A stretch of 64,000 nucleotides of DNA from Pseudomonas sp. ACN8 (GCF_002303925.1 NZ_MRCS01000035.1:1-64000); one strand, 5' to 3'. Positions 25,206 through 34,174 are shown, numbered from the stretch's first letter. Notes: generated by a model not told the origin, from the sequence alone. Numbers and translations: made by a program.

Positions 25206-25736
25206 ATGGCCAAGATCGCCCCGCAATTGCCAATCGAAGTCGACAGCGAAACCGGTGTCTGGACCTCCGACGCCCTGCCGATGCTGTACGTGCCGCGCCA
25301 TTTCTTCGTCAACAACCACATGGGCATCGAGGAGGTGCTGGGCGCCGAAGCCTACGCCGAAATCCTCTACAAGGCCGGCTACAAGTCCGCCTGGCACTGG
25401 TGTGAAAAAGAAGCCGAATGCCACGGCCTGGAAGGCGTCGCGGTGTTCGAGCACTACATGAAGCGCCTGTCGCAGCGCGGTTGGGGTCTGTTCAAGATCC
25501 AGGACATCGACCTCGACAAAGGCACCGCCAGCGTCAAGCTCGAACACTCGGCATTCGTCTACGTGTACGGCAAGGTCGGGCGCAAGGTCGACTATATGTT
25601 CACTGGCTGGTTTGCAGGGGCCATGGACCAGATCCTCGCCGCTCGCGGCAGCAAGATCCGCACCATGGCCGAACAAGTCTACGGTGGCTCCGAAGAGGGC
25701 CACGAAGACGGCTTGTTCACCGTCAAGCCGTTGTAA
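25206..25736 (+). CDS. DUF5943-like protein of the dimethylglycine operon
   Basis: The 176-residue cytoplasmic protein resembles the DUF5943 family and has features of the V4R small-ligand domain (FHLY-type core, HFFVNNHMGIEEVLG, conserved WCEKEAECHG and VYGKVGRKVDYMFTGWFAG). The reaction is unknown. Its constant position between the M19-like gene and dgcA suggests a role in dimethylglycine demethylation, for example assembly or formaldehyde/cofactor handling. That is inference. GGAGTTAAGTTTCC precedes the ATG. Confidence 0.8.
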   Translation: MAKIAPQLPIEVDSETGVWTSDALPMLYVPRHFFVNNHMGIEEVLGAEAYAEILYKAGYKSAWHWCEKEAECHGLEGVAVFEHYMKRLSQRGWGLFKIQDIDLDKGTASVKLEHSAFVYVYGKVGRKVDYMFTGWFAGAMDQILAARGSKIRTMAEQVYGGSEEGHEDGLFTVKPL

Positions 25737-25751
25737 GTCGAGGAACCCGCC

Positions 25752-27812
25752 ATGGCTTTCGAAGCAATGTTCCAGCCGATCCAGATCGGCAAACTGACCA
25801 TCCGCAACCGCGTGCTCAGCACCGCGCACGCCGAGGTCTATGCCACCGACGGCGGCATGACCACCGACCGGTACGTCAAGTATTACGAAGAGAAAGCCAA
25901 GGGCGGGATCGGCCTGGCGATTTGCGGCGGTTCGTCCGTGGTGGCGATCGACAGCCCGCAGGAGTGGTGGAGTTCGGTGAACCTGTCCACCGACCGCATC
26001 ATCCCGCACTTCCAGAATCTGGCCGACGCCATGCACAAGCACGGCGCCAAGATCATGATCCAGATTACCCACATGGGGCGTCGCTCGCGTTGGGACGGCT
26101 TTAACTGGCCAACCCTGATGTCGCCGTCGGGCGTGCGTGAGCCGGTGCACCGTGCCACCTGCAAGACCATCGAGCCGGAAGAAATCTGGCGGGTCATCGG
26201 TAACTACGCGCAAGCGGCACGCCGCGCCAAGGCCGGTGGCCTGGACGGCGTCGAACTGTCGGCCGTGCACCAGCACATGATCGACCAGTTCTGGAGTCCG
26301 CGAGTCAACAAGCGTACCGACGAATGGGGCGGCACCTTCGAAGGCCGGATGAAGTTCGGTCTGGAAGTCTTGAAAGCCGTACGCGCCGAGGTCGGTGACG
26401 ATTTTTGCGTGGGCATGCGCATCTGCGGTGACGAGTTCCACCCGGATGGTTTGTCCCACGAGGACATGAAGCAGATCGCCAAGTATTACGACGACACCGG
26501 CATGCTTGATTTCATCGGCGTCGTGGGTTCGGGTTGCGACACTCACAACACCCTGGCCAACGTTATCCCCAACATGAGTTATCCACCGGAGCCGTTCCTG
26601 CACCTGGCCGCCGGTATCAAGGAAGTGGTCAAGGTTCCGGTGCTGCACGCGCAGAACATCAAGGATCCGAACCAGGCAACCCGTATTCTGGAAGGCGGTT
26701 ACGTCGACATGGTCGGCATGACCCGCGCGCACATCGCCGACCCGCACCTGATCGCCAAGATCAAGATGGGCCAGATCGACCAGATCAAACAATGCGTCGG
26801 CGCCAACTACTGCATCGACCGTCAGTATCAGGGCCTGGATGTCTTGTGCATCCAGAACGCTGCGACCTCCCGTGAGTACATGGGCGTGCCGCACATCATC
26901 GAAAAAACCACCGGCGTGAAGCGCAAGGTCGTGGTTGTTGGCGCCGGCCCTGCGGGGATGGAAGCCGCTCGCGTTGCTGCCGAACGCGGCCACGACGTGA
27001 CCCTGTTCGAGAAGAAAGAATTCATCGGCGGGCAGATCACGACCGCGTCGAAAGCGCCGCAACGGGACCAGATCGCCGGTATCACCCGCTGGTATCAGCT
27101 GGAACTGGCGCGACTGAAAGTCGACCTGCGCCTGGGCACTGCGGCCGATGCTCCGACCATCATGGACTTGCGTCCGGACGTGGTAGTGCTGGCGGTTGGC
27201 GGTCATCCGTTCATCGAGCAGAACGAACACTGGGGCGCGGCTGAAGGATTGGTGGTCAGCAGTTGGGACGTGCTCGACGGCAAGGTTCTGCCTGGCAAGA
27301 ACGTGCTGGTCTACGACACCATTTGCGAATTCACCGGCATGTCTACCGCGGACTTCATTGCGGACAAGGGCAGCCAGGTCGAAATCGTCACCGACGACAT
27401 CAAGCCAGGCGTGGCCATTGGCGGTACGTCGTTCCCGACCTACTACCGCAGCATGTACCCGAAAGAAGTGATCATGACCGGCGACATGATGCTGGAAAAG
27501 GTTTACCGCGAAGGCGACAAGCTGGTGGCGGTGCTGGAGAACGAATACACCGGCGCCAAAGAGGAGCGGGTGGTCGATCAGGTGGTCATCGAAAACGGTG
27601 TGCGCCCGGACGAGGAAATCTACTACGCGATGAAAGAAGGCTCGCGCAACAAAGGCCAGATCGACGTCGAAGCCTTGTTCGCGATCAAGCCGCAACCGTG
27701 CCTGGAGCAGAGCGGCGATGGCTACCTGCTGTTCCGCATCGGCGACTGTGTGGCGCAGCGAAACGTGCACGCGGCGATCTACGACGCGCTGCGGTTGTGC
27801 AAGGATTTCTAA
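25752..27812 (+). CDS. dgcA: dimethylglycine demethylase subunit DgcA
   Basis: This 686-residue flavoprotein of the trimethylamine-dehydrogenase/old-yellow-enzyme type has an FMN TIM-barrel at residues about 1-380. A C-terminal FAD/NAD-type Rossmann domain begins with VVVVGAGPAGMEAARVAAERG. It oxidatively demethylates dimethylglycine to sarcosine, releasing formaldehyde, with DgcB and ETF. The cysteine region reads CVGANYCIDRQYQGLDVLC. The second cysteine of the usual four for a 4Fe-4S cluster appears to be alanine. It lies 15 bp after the DUF5943-like gene. A long antisense frame across it is a shadow. Confidence 0.94.
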   Translation: MAFEAMFQPIQIGKLTIRNRVLSTAHAEVYATDGGMTTDRYVKYYEEKAKGGIGLAICGGSSVVAIDSPQEWWSSVNLSTDRIIPHFQNLADAMHKHGAKIMIQITHMGRRSRWDGFNWPTLMSPSGVREPVHRATCKTIEPEEIWRVIGNYAQAARRAKAGGLDGVELSAVHQHMIDQFWSPRVNKRTDEWGGTFEGRMKFGLEVLKAVRAEVGDDFCVGMRICGDEFHPDGLSHEDMKQIAKYYDDTGMLDFIGVVGSGCDTHNTLANVIPNMSYPPEPFLHLAAGIKEVVKVPVLHAQNIKDPNQATRILEGGYVDMVGMTRAHIADPHLIAKIKMGQIDQIKQCVGANYCIDRQYQGLDVLCIQNAATSREYMGVPHIIEKTTGVKRKVVVVGAGPAGMEAARVAAERGHDVTLFEKKEFIGGQITTASKAPQRDQIAGITRWYQLELARLKVDLRLGTAADAPTIMDLRPDVVVLAVGGHPFIEQNEHWGAAEGLVVSSWDVLDGKVLPGKNVLVYDTICEFTGMSTADFIADKGSQVEIVTDDIKPGVAIGGTSFPTYYRSMYPKEVIMTGDMMLEKVYREGDKLVAVLENEYTGAKEERVVDQVVIENGVRPDEEIYYAMKEGSRNKGQIDVEALFAIKPQPCLEQSGDGYLLFRIGDCVAQRNVHAAIYDALRLCKDF

Positions 27813-27817
27813 GAGCT

Positions 27818-27931
27818 TGTGGATAACCCTCTGTAGGAGCGAGCCTGCTCGCGATGGACGTGAACGATAACGCGGGGAGTCTGATTCAACGCGGTGTTCT
27901 CAGGTTTTTCGCGAGCAGGCTCGCTCCTGCA
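27818..27931. repeat. DnaA-box 9-mer plus REPIN between dgcA and dgcB
   Basis: TGTGGATAA at 27818-27826 is a perfect DnaA-box 9-mer. It is followed by a REPIN (27832-27931, arms GGAGCGAGCCTGCTCGCGATGG and complement) whose spacer includes ACGTGAACGATAACGC. The element splits the dgc operon. Confidence 0.85.
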
Positions 27932-27987
27932 AGGGATCAAGCAAGGCATCCAGATAGTTAAGCCCGAGGTCTTTGGGAGCTTCACCT

Positions 27988-29934
27988 ATGTTGAACACCC
28001 TTCTTCCAATCCTGTTGTTCGCAGCCCTTGGCCTTGGTGTCCTGGGCGCGTTGCGGCGGGTGGCCATGTGGCGCCGGGGCCGGGCTTCGAAAGTCGACCT
28101 GATCGGCGGCCTGTTCGCCATGCCCAAGCGCTACATGGTCGATTTGCACCATGTGGTCGCGCGGGACAAATACATTGCCAACACCCACGTCGCCACGGCG
28201 GGTGGTGCGGTGGCGTCCATCGTGCTGGCGATCCTTGTGCATGGTTTCGGCCTGCATAACCGCTTCCTCGGCTACGCACTGCTGTTGATGACGGCGGTTA
28301 TGTTCGTCGGCGCGATCTTTGTTTACCTGCGTCGACGCAACCCGCCGTCGCGCCTGTCGAAAGGCCCGTGGATGCGCCTGCCGAAAAGCCTGCTGGCGTT
28401 CTCGGCCTCGTTCTTCCTGTTGACCCTGCCGGTGGCGGGCATCCTGCCGGAAAACTTCGGTGGCTGGCTGTTGGCGGCGATTCTCGGGGTTGGCGTGTTG
28501 TGGGGCGTGTCGGAACTGTTCTTTGGCATGACCTGGGGCGGGCCGATGAAGCACGCCTTCGCCGGTGCGCTGCACCTGGCCTGGCACCGTCGCGCCGAAC
28601 GCTTTGGCGGTGGTCGGTCCACGGGCCTCAAGCCTCTGGACTTGAGCGACCCGAGCGCGCCACTGGGCGTGGAAAAACCCAAGGACTTCACCTGGAACCA
28701 GTTGCTCGGCTTCGACGCCTGCGTGCAGTGCGGTAAATGCGAAGCGGCATGCCCGGCGTTCGCTGCCGGCCAGCCGCTGAACCCGAAAAAACTGATTCAG
28801 GACATGGTCGTCGGCCTGGCCGGTGGCACCGATGCCAAGTTCGCCGGCAGCCCGTATCCGGGCAAGGCCATCGGTGAGCACGCCGGCAATCCGCATCAAC
28901 CGATCGTCAATGGTCTGGTGGACGCCGAGACCCTGTGGTCGTGCACCACCTGTCGCGCCTGCGTCGAGGAATGCCCGATGATGATCGAGCACGTCGACGC
29001 CATCGTCGACATGCGCCGTCATCTGACCCTGGAAAAAGGCGCTACCCCGAACAAGGGCGCCGAAGTCCTGGAAAACCTGATCGCCACCGACAACCCGGGC
29101 GGCTTCGCGCCGGGCGGACGGATGAACTGGGCGGCAGATTTGAACCTCAACCTGCTCAGCGAAAAGAAATCCACCGACGTGCTGTTCTGGGTCGGCGACG
29201 GCGCCTTCGACATGCGCAACCAGCGCACTCTGCGCGCCTTCGTGAAGGTGCTGAAAGCGGCGAAAATCGACTTCGCCGTGCTCGGCCTCGAAGAGCGTGA
29301 CAGTGGTGACGTGGCCCGGCGCCTGGGCGACGAAGCGACCTTCCAGCTGTTGGCCAAACGCAACATCCAGACCCTGGCCAAATACAGTTTCAACCGCATC
29401 GTCACCTGCGATCCGCACAGCTTCCATGTGCTGAAAAACGAGTACGGCGCCTTCGATGGCAACTACCTGGTGCAGCACCACAGCACCTACATGGCGGAAA
29501 TCATCGATGCTGGCGCGCTCAATCTCGGACAGCACAAAGGCGACAGCGTGACCTACCACGACCCGTGCTACCTCGGCCGCTACAACGGCGAATACGAGGC
29601 GCCGCGTCAGGTGTTGCGTGCCCTCGGGATCGAAGTGAAAGAGATGCAACGTTCCGGCTTCCGCTCCCGCTGCTGCGGCGGTGGTGGCGGCGCGCCGATC
29701 ACCGACATTCCGGGCAAGCAGCGGATTCCCGACATGCGCATGGAAGACATCCGCGAAACCGGCGCCGAACTGGTGGCCGTGGGTTGCCCACAATGTACGG
29801 CGATGCTCGAAGGCGTGGTCGAACCCCGTCCGCTGATCAAGGACATTGCCGAACTGGTGGCCGACGCGCTGCTGGAAGACGACGCGGCAAAGCCGGCCGC
29901 GCCGGCAAAACGTGAACCTGCGGAGGTGCACTGA
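27988..29934 (+). CDS. dgcB: dimethylglycine demethylase subunit DgcB (Fe-S, membrane)
   Basis: This 648-residue protein has N-terminal membrane helices (residues about 1-25, 75-95, 98-115, 140-180), then a two-cluster ferredoxin domain (CVQCGKCEAACP and CTTCRACVEECP), then heterodisulfide-reductase-type CCG domains (CCGGGGG near residue 565). It probably carries electrons from DgcA to ETF or the quinone pool. I use the ATG at 27988 (MLNTLLP), 8 nt after GGGAG; the frame opens at a TTG upstream. Its stop overlaps the ETF-alpha ATG by one base. Confidence 0.94.
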   Translation: MLNTLLPILLFAALGLGVLGALRRVAMWRRGRASKVDLIGGLFAMPKRYMVDLHHVVARDKYIANTHVATAGGAVASIVLAILVHGFGLHNRFLGYALLLMTAVMFVGAIFVYLRRRNPPSRLSKGPWMRLPKSLLAFSASFFLLTLPVAGILPENFGGWLLAAILGVGVLWGVSELFFGMTWGGPMKHAFAGALHLAWHRRAERFGGGRSTGLKPLDLSDPSAPLGVEKPKDFTWNQLLGFDACVQCGKCEAACPAFAAGQPLNPKKLIQDMVVGLAGGTDAKFAGSPYPGKAIGEHAGNPHQPIVNGLVDAETLWSCTTCRACVEECPMMIEHVDAIVDMRRHLTLEKGATPNKGAEVLENLIATDNPGGFAPGGRMNWAADLNLNLLSEKKSTDVLFWVGDGAFDMRNQRTLRAFVKVLKAAKIDFAVLGLEERDSGDVARRLGDEATFQLLAKRNIQTLAKYSFNRIVTCDPHSFHVLKNEYGAFDGNYLVQHHSTYMAEIIDAGALNLGQHKGDSVTYHDPCYLGRYNGEYEAPRQVLRALGIEVKEMQRSGFRSRCCGGGGGAPITDIPGKQRIPDMRMEDIRETGAELVAVGCPQCTAMLEGVVEPRPLIKDIAELVADALLEDDAAKPAAPAKREPAEVH

Positions 29935-31154
29935 TGAGCGACATTATCCGCCGCGACCCCCGGGCCGAATGGATTGCACGCAACCGTCTGCACCCGTTGC
30001 ACGCGGCCATGCAGCCGGCACAACACAGCTGGATGGGGCCTAACGGCGTCATCCGCAAAAATCCCCATGGTGTCGGTTTCATTGGCCCCAACGGCATCAA
30101 ACGCATCGACCGCAGCGGTGCTCAACAGGGCGGGGCGACCAAGCGCTCGGCTGCCGTCGAAGTGCAATTGCCGCTGCATCAGGTGGCCGCGCCGGCGTTT
30201 TACATCAGCGTGGTGCCGGACATGGTCGGTGGTCGCTTGAGCAGTCATGACCGCGACCTGCTGGGCCTGGCCCATCAACTGGCCGGCAGCGACGGCGCAG
30301 TGCTGGCCGTGGTGTTCGGTGAGCACAAGGAGAGCGCTTTTGCCACGGCGGGCGTCGACCGTCTGCTGGTGCTTGAGGGCGAAGAATTCAACGGTTATGC
30401 ACCGGAACAACGGGTCCAGGGCCTGCGGGCTGTGGATAACCAGTTCAGCCCGCGTCACTGGTTGCTGCCGGACAGTCGCACCGGTGGCGGTGAATTGGGT
30501 CGGCGCTTTGCCGCCGCCCTGGGCGAACGCCCGGCCACGCGGGTCTGGCAGGTCAAGGATCAGGAGTGTATCGGCCGTGCCGGTGCCGGTTTGCAAGACT
30601 TGGCGCGGCCGCTGGCGCGGTTGATTCTGGCGGCTGTCGAATGCGCCGAACCGGTCAGCGAAACCCGTCACGAAGCCTTGCCGGTGGAGTTATCCACAAC
30701 CGTGGCGCGTAGCCTGTCGCGGATCGAAGATCTGGGCGCGGTGGCCGTCGATCCGTCGGCAATTCCCATGGCCGAAGCCGAGTTCATTTTCTCCGGCGGC
30801 AACGGGGTCAAGGACTGGGGACTTTTCCACAGGACCGCCGAAGCCCTCGGCGCGACCGAAGGCGCATCGCGGGTGGCGGTGGACGACGGCTTCATGGCCC
30901 GCGACCGCCAGGTCGGCGCATCCGGCACCTGGGTCACGGCACGGGTCTATGTGGCAGTGGGGATTTCCGGGGCGATCCAGCACCTGCAAGGCATCGGTGC
31001 CTGCGACAAGGTGGTGGCGATCAACCTTGACCCTGGCTGCGACATGATCAAGCGCGCGGACCTCTCGGTGATCGGTGAGAGCGCGGAGATTCTTCAAGCC
31101 TTGATCGAGGCGGTAGAGGCTTACCGCAACGACGCCAAGCGCGATGCGGCTTAA
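29934..31154 (+). CDS. dedicated electron-transfer flavoprotein alpha subunit
   Basis: This 406-residue ETF-alpha-type protein has the C-terminal FAD-binding signature ASGTWVTARVYVAVGISGAIQHLQGI (residues about 320-345) and VVAINLDPGCDMIKRADLSV. It is about 90 residues longer than a typical ETF-alpha. The extra N-terminus holds two related phrases, MGPNGVIRKN and IGPNGIKRID. It is in the dgc operon with a one-base overlap with dgcB and passes electrons from DgcAB towards the quinone pool. Two perfect DnaA-box 9-mers lie inside the coding sequence. Confidence 0.9.
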   Translation: MSDIIRRDPRAEWIARNRLHPLHAAMQPAQHSWMGPNGVIRKNPHGVGFIGPNGIKRIDRSGAQQGGATKRSAAVEVQLPLHQVAAPAFYISVVPDMVGGRLSSHDRDLLGLAHQLAGSDGAVLAVVFGEHKESAFATAGVDRLLVLEGEEFNGYAPEQRVQGLRAVDNQFSPRHWLLPDSRTGGGELGRRFAAALGERPATRVWQVKDQECIGRAGAGLQDLARPLARLILAAVECAEPVSETRHEALPVELSTTVARSLSRIEDLGAVAVDPSAIPMAEAEFIFSGGNGVKDWGLFHRTAEALGATEGASRVAVDDGFMARDRQVGASGTWVTARVYVAVGISGAIQHLQGIGACDKVVAINLDPGCDMIKRADLSVIGESAEILQALIEAVEAYRNDAKRDAA

Positions 31155-31169
31155 GGGAAGGAAAGGGTT

Positions 31170-31940
31170 ATGAGCACGAAAATCATCAGCCTGGTGTCCA
31201 TCGGTGCCCACCCGACGTCCGGTCGACCGCGTCGCGCGGAACAGGATGCACGGGCGGTAGAACTGGGCCTGCAATTGGCTGGGGATAACCTGCAAGTGCT
31301 GCATGCCGGCGACATCGCCGAGCCTGCATTGCGCGCTTACCTGGGCATGGGGCTGGAGCAACTGCATGTGTTGGAGCAACCGCAAGGCGCCGATGCACTA
31401 CCAGCGCTGACCGAGTATCTGCGCGATGCCGGTGCTCAGGTGGTGTTGACCGGCAGTCAGGCGGAAACCGGCGAAGGCTCGGGCATGCTGCCGTTCCTGC
31501 TCGCCGAAAGCCTGGGCTGGCCGCTGGTGGTGGGGCTGGCGCAGGTCGAGTCCATCGACGGCGGTTCGGCGCTGGTGCTGCAGGCCTTGCCGCGCGGTCA
31601 ACGTCGGCGGCTCAAGGTGCGCTTGCCGTTTCTGGCAACGGTGGATAACGCCGCTCCCAAGCCTCGGCAGAGCGCTTATGGCCCGGCCCGACGCGGCGTG
31701 CTGCAAGCGCAGGACGTCGAGGTCATCGACGATGAGCTGCTCGCGGTCGCCACCCTGCAACCGGCCAAGCCACGGCCCAAGCGCTTGAAGGTGATCAAGG
31801 CCAAGAGTGGCGCCGACCGCATGAAAGCCGCGACGGCCAAGGCCAGTGGTGGAGGCGGGCAGGTGCTCAAGGGTGTGACGGCTCAGGCCGGCGCCGAGGC
31901 GATTCTCAAATTGCTGATTGAAGAAGGTGTAGTTCGCTAG
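31170..31940 (+). CDS. dedicated electron-transfer flavoprotein beta subunit
   Basis: This 256-residue ETF-beta-type protein has the adenine-nucleotide-binding fold with GSQAETGEGSGMLPFLLAESLGWP and a basic C-terminal tail rich in Lys, Gly and Ala (KRLKVIKAKSGADRMKAATA). It pairs with the alpha subunit 15 bp upstream. It is the last gene of the dimethylglycine operon, ending at a degenerate REPIN. Confidence 0.9.
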   Translation: MSTKIISLVSIGAHPTSGRPRRAEQDARAVELGLQLAGDNLQVLHAGDIAEPALRAYLGMGLEQLHVLEQPQGADALPALTEYLRDAGAQVVLTGSQAETGEGSGMLPFLLAESLGWPLVVGLAQVESIDGGSALVLQALPRGQRRRLKVRLPFLATVDNAAPKPRQSAYGPARRGVLQAQDVEVIDDELLAVATLQPAKPRPKRLKVIKAKSGADRMKAATAKASGGGGQVLKGVTAQAGAEAILKLLIEEGVVR

Positions 31941-31948
31941 CAAACACT

Positions 31949-32037
31949 GTGGGGGCGGCTTGTTCGCGAAAGCGTCGTATCAGGCGGCATTGATGTCGAC
32001 TGATACTCCGTCATCGCGAGCAAGCTCGCTCCCACAG
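31949..32037. repeat. degenerate REPIN
   Basis: The left arm (GGGGGCGGCTTGTTCGCGAA) is decayed, while the right arm (CATCGCGAGCAAGCTCGCTCC) is intact. It lies just after the ETF beta gene. Confidence 0.7.
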
Positions 32038-32163
32038 GATCTCTTCGTCCCGCACCACACTCGTCAGGGCGGTGAGCTACAGTTTTCTATGCGCTGATCA
32101 AGGGTGCGGCACGCTTTCTGGAGCTTTCAGACATTCAGCGCTGACTCATAAAACCCTGTTTTT

Positions 32164-33384
32164 ATGACTGGTCTGAATATGAGGACTTTCGCTCTTCTGT
32201 TGCTCTTTGCATTGGCCATGTGGTTATCCACAGGCTTGATCTCTGCGGCCCAGACAAAAGCGTCCGAGGCTGATCAGGATTTTTACCGCTGGATAGACTC
32301 CGAACAGGGTCGTAGCGCGTCCCTGGCGCAACTGCGGCAACAGTGCGATAAGGTGCTGGATGCCGATAGACACCTCAGCTGCTCGGTGACGGTCTTTGCC
32401 AGATTGCTCGAAGCCAAAGCTGCCAACCAAATCCCCGAATACTATCTGGCGATCAAGACCAAGCATGCTGGGGCGATTGCGGCCAGCGCCGATCTGAAGC
32501 CCCTGTTCTCCACGTTTGGCAGTAAATCACTGGCTATCCTGGCGGCGACCGGCGATTTCACGATCAACGGTTCGGCGCGGCATGAGGTGCTGCCGCTTCA
32601 TCCGTATGCTGACGACTCATACACTGCTGAACAAGTGCTGCCATTTATCGAGGTCGGCGCGGCCAATGGTGTCTCGGCGCGTTTTGTCCTGGACACGGGC
32701 GCACCGCAAACCCGGGTTAACATCGACACTGCGAAACAGATGGACATCAGGTTGTTGCCCGATGCTTTTTATCGCTACAGCACGTTTTATGGCGAAAAGG
32801 GCTTGGCCGCGAGACTGGGAATTCTCCGGTCGCTGAAAGTCGGCACCCGCGAGTTCAGGAACGTCCTGGTCTTTGTCAGCGACCGGGATAATCTGTTGGG
32901 GCTCGATCTGATCGGCAAGCTGGGGCGCTTGAGGATCACCAGCAGAACACTGGAGCTGAATCCGCCGCCGGCCACACGCTGTGATGCGTCGATTGTCATT
33001 AGCCGCCTGGATCTCAATCAACGGTTGGTGATGGCCGCACAGCTGGATCGCCGGGCAACGCAGGCCATCATCGATACCGGAAATGTCGACTACCTGACGG
33101 CCTCGTCGCCCGGCAGACAGCTCAGTGTCGTGCAGGGGCTGACACCCGGAAGCTCAAGCGTTTCCACCAACGACAACAAGCGTTTCCAACGCTACGACGG
33201 CGTATTGGCCCTGCAAGGCAACACCATGGCGGTCACCTACAAATACTACCCGGGCTTTACCATCCCGCCGTCGCTGATATTCGGGCAATACGTCCCGTCG
33301 ATATTGCTCGGATGGCGCGCGTTCAAAGACTTTGAGTTGAACCTGGACCTGGATTCAGGTCGCTCATGCCTCAATAAAGTTTGA
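32164..33384 (+). CDS. exported retropepsin-like protein with two DTG motifs
   Basis: This 406-residue protein has an N-terminal signal/membrane segment (MRTFALLLLFALAMWLSTG after a possible second start at 32179). It carries two aspartic-protease half-domains, FVLDTGAPQTRV near residue 177 and AIIDTGNVDYLT near residue 303. Retropepsins normally dimerise with one DTG each; two in one chain suggests a pepsin-like pseudo-dimer. It stands alone. No Shine-Dalgarno is clear. A perfect DnaA-box 9-mer lies in its signal-peptide codons. Confidence 0.78.
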   Translation: MTGLNMRTFALLLLFALAMWLSTGLISAAQTKASEADQDFYRWIDSEQGRSASLAQLRQQCDKVLDADRHLSCSVTVFARLLEAKAANQIPEYYLAIKTKHAGAIAASADLKPLFSTFGSKSLAILAATGDFTINGSARHEVLPLHPYADDSYTAEQVLPFIEVGAANGVSARFVLDTGAPQTRVNIDTAKQMDIRLLPDAFYRYSTFYGEKGLAARLGILRSLKVGTREFRNVLVFVSDRDNLLGLDLIGKLGRLRITSRTLELNPPPATRCDASIVISRLDLNQRLVMAAQLDRRATQAIIDTGNVDYLTASSPGRQLSVVQGLTPGSSSVSTNDNKRFQRYDGVLALQGNTMAVTYKYYPGFTIPPSLIFGQYVPSILLGWRAFKDFELNLDLDSGRSCLNKV

Positions 33385-33401
33385 ACAACGTCGGTGTTTA
33401 C

Positions 33402-33965
33402 CCACAATCCCTGTTGGTGGTTCTGTGGATAACATGTTCGCCCCTCGCTACACCCCATACAAATCAAGCCTTGCAAGTCGTCGTTCAAAAAACAACCAGT
33501 GTTGCTCGTGGTTTTTCCAAGCTTTTTCAAGGGGATAAGTGCTGCTGTAGATGCCGACTTGCCCCCAATCTCTGTTGGCGCTTCTGTGGATAAGATGTTT
33601 GTTATCGGCTGTAGGCCTTATAAACAGCGGCTTTCATGGGTTCGATCAAAAAGTGATCAATTGGTGTGTTTGAGCCATGGAATTCCACGCAAACACCGGT
33701 TTCTTACGGGTTGTAGCGGTTTTCCACAGAGCCTTCGAAGTTAACCCCAAAGTCTGTTGGCGTTTCTGTGGATAAGGTGTTTGCGATCCTCTGTAAGCTA
33801 CGCAGTCCGTGTCTTTCAGACTTGTGGCTAAAAAACGATCAGCTCGCCCGTGGAAGCATGCTTCTGGATAAGTCACGATTTATCTTTGGGTTTTGTGAAG
33901 AAAATTTGCGGTCTTTCCACAGTTGTCCCCAATAGCTGTGGGTGGAGATGTGGATAACTTGTTCG
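33402..33965 (+). repeat. four-copy diverged repeat carrying perfect DnaA boxes
   Basis: Perfect DnaA-box 9-mers (TGTGGATAA, complement of TTATCCACA) lie at 33424-33432, 33585-33593, 33767-33775 and 33949-33957, all in one orientation, starting 161, 182 and 182 bp apart. Each is preceded, always 22 bp upstream, by C-C-(C/A)-C-A-A and then CTGTTGG-like sequence (CTGTGGG in copy 4). In copies 1-3 the box is preceded by TTC, and after it come TGTT(C/T)G-type bases. This looks like an old tandem duplication with the box preserved. Confidence 0.75.
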
Positions 33966-34064
33966 CGGAAGGCTGGGAGGTGCGGCGGGCATAGGCCTGA
34001 ACGAGATAGGTCATATTTCGTACAGTTCTAATGCGCTGAGAGAAACCTGTCGCGGGCAAGCCCC

Positions 34065-34165
34065 TTGTAGGAGCGAGCTTGCTCGCGAAGGTCGTGAACG
34101 ATAACGCTTAAAACCAGATGCCAGCGGTGGCTTTGGGTTTTTCGCGAGCAAGCTCGCTCCTACAG
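34065..34165. repeat. REPIN (GGAGCGAGCTTGCTCGCGAA type)
   Basis: Inverted arms, GGAGCGAGCTTGCTCGCGAA and complement, surround a spacer beginning GGTCGTGAACGATAACGC. That spacer start is shared with 27832-27931 and 36872-36976. It lies at the end of gbcA. Confidence 0.88.
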
Positions 34166-34174
34166 GGAGTTGCT

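Larger units (their letters stand above)
33385..34174. other. 790-bp non-coding region with repeated DnaA-box units
   Basis: No convincing gene is present; three overlapping short frames lack Shine-Dalgarno sites and family-like composition. The region is AT-richer than its neighbours and contains four diverged units each carrying TGTGGATAA (33402-33965), two TTTCCACAG inverse fragments, and a REPIN at 34065-34165. Confidence 0.8.

Noticed and set aside
24132..27770. 1212-residue open frame antisense to dgcA and its upstream genes
   Set aside because: Its reading frame is the codon-position shadow typical of GC-rich genes. The opposite strand carries clear M19, DUF5943 and DgcA proteins.
33381..33876. 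Short overlapping frames in the DnaA-box region
   Set aside because: No Shine-Dalgarno, no domain, overlapping in several frames; the region is better explained as repeats.
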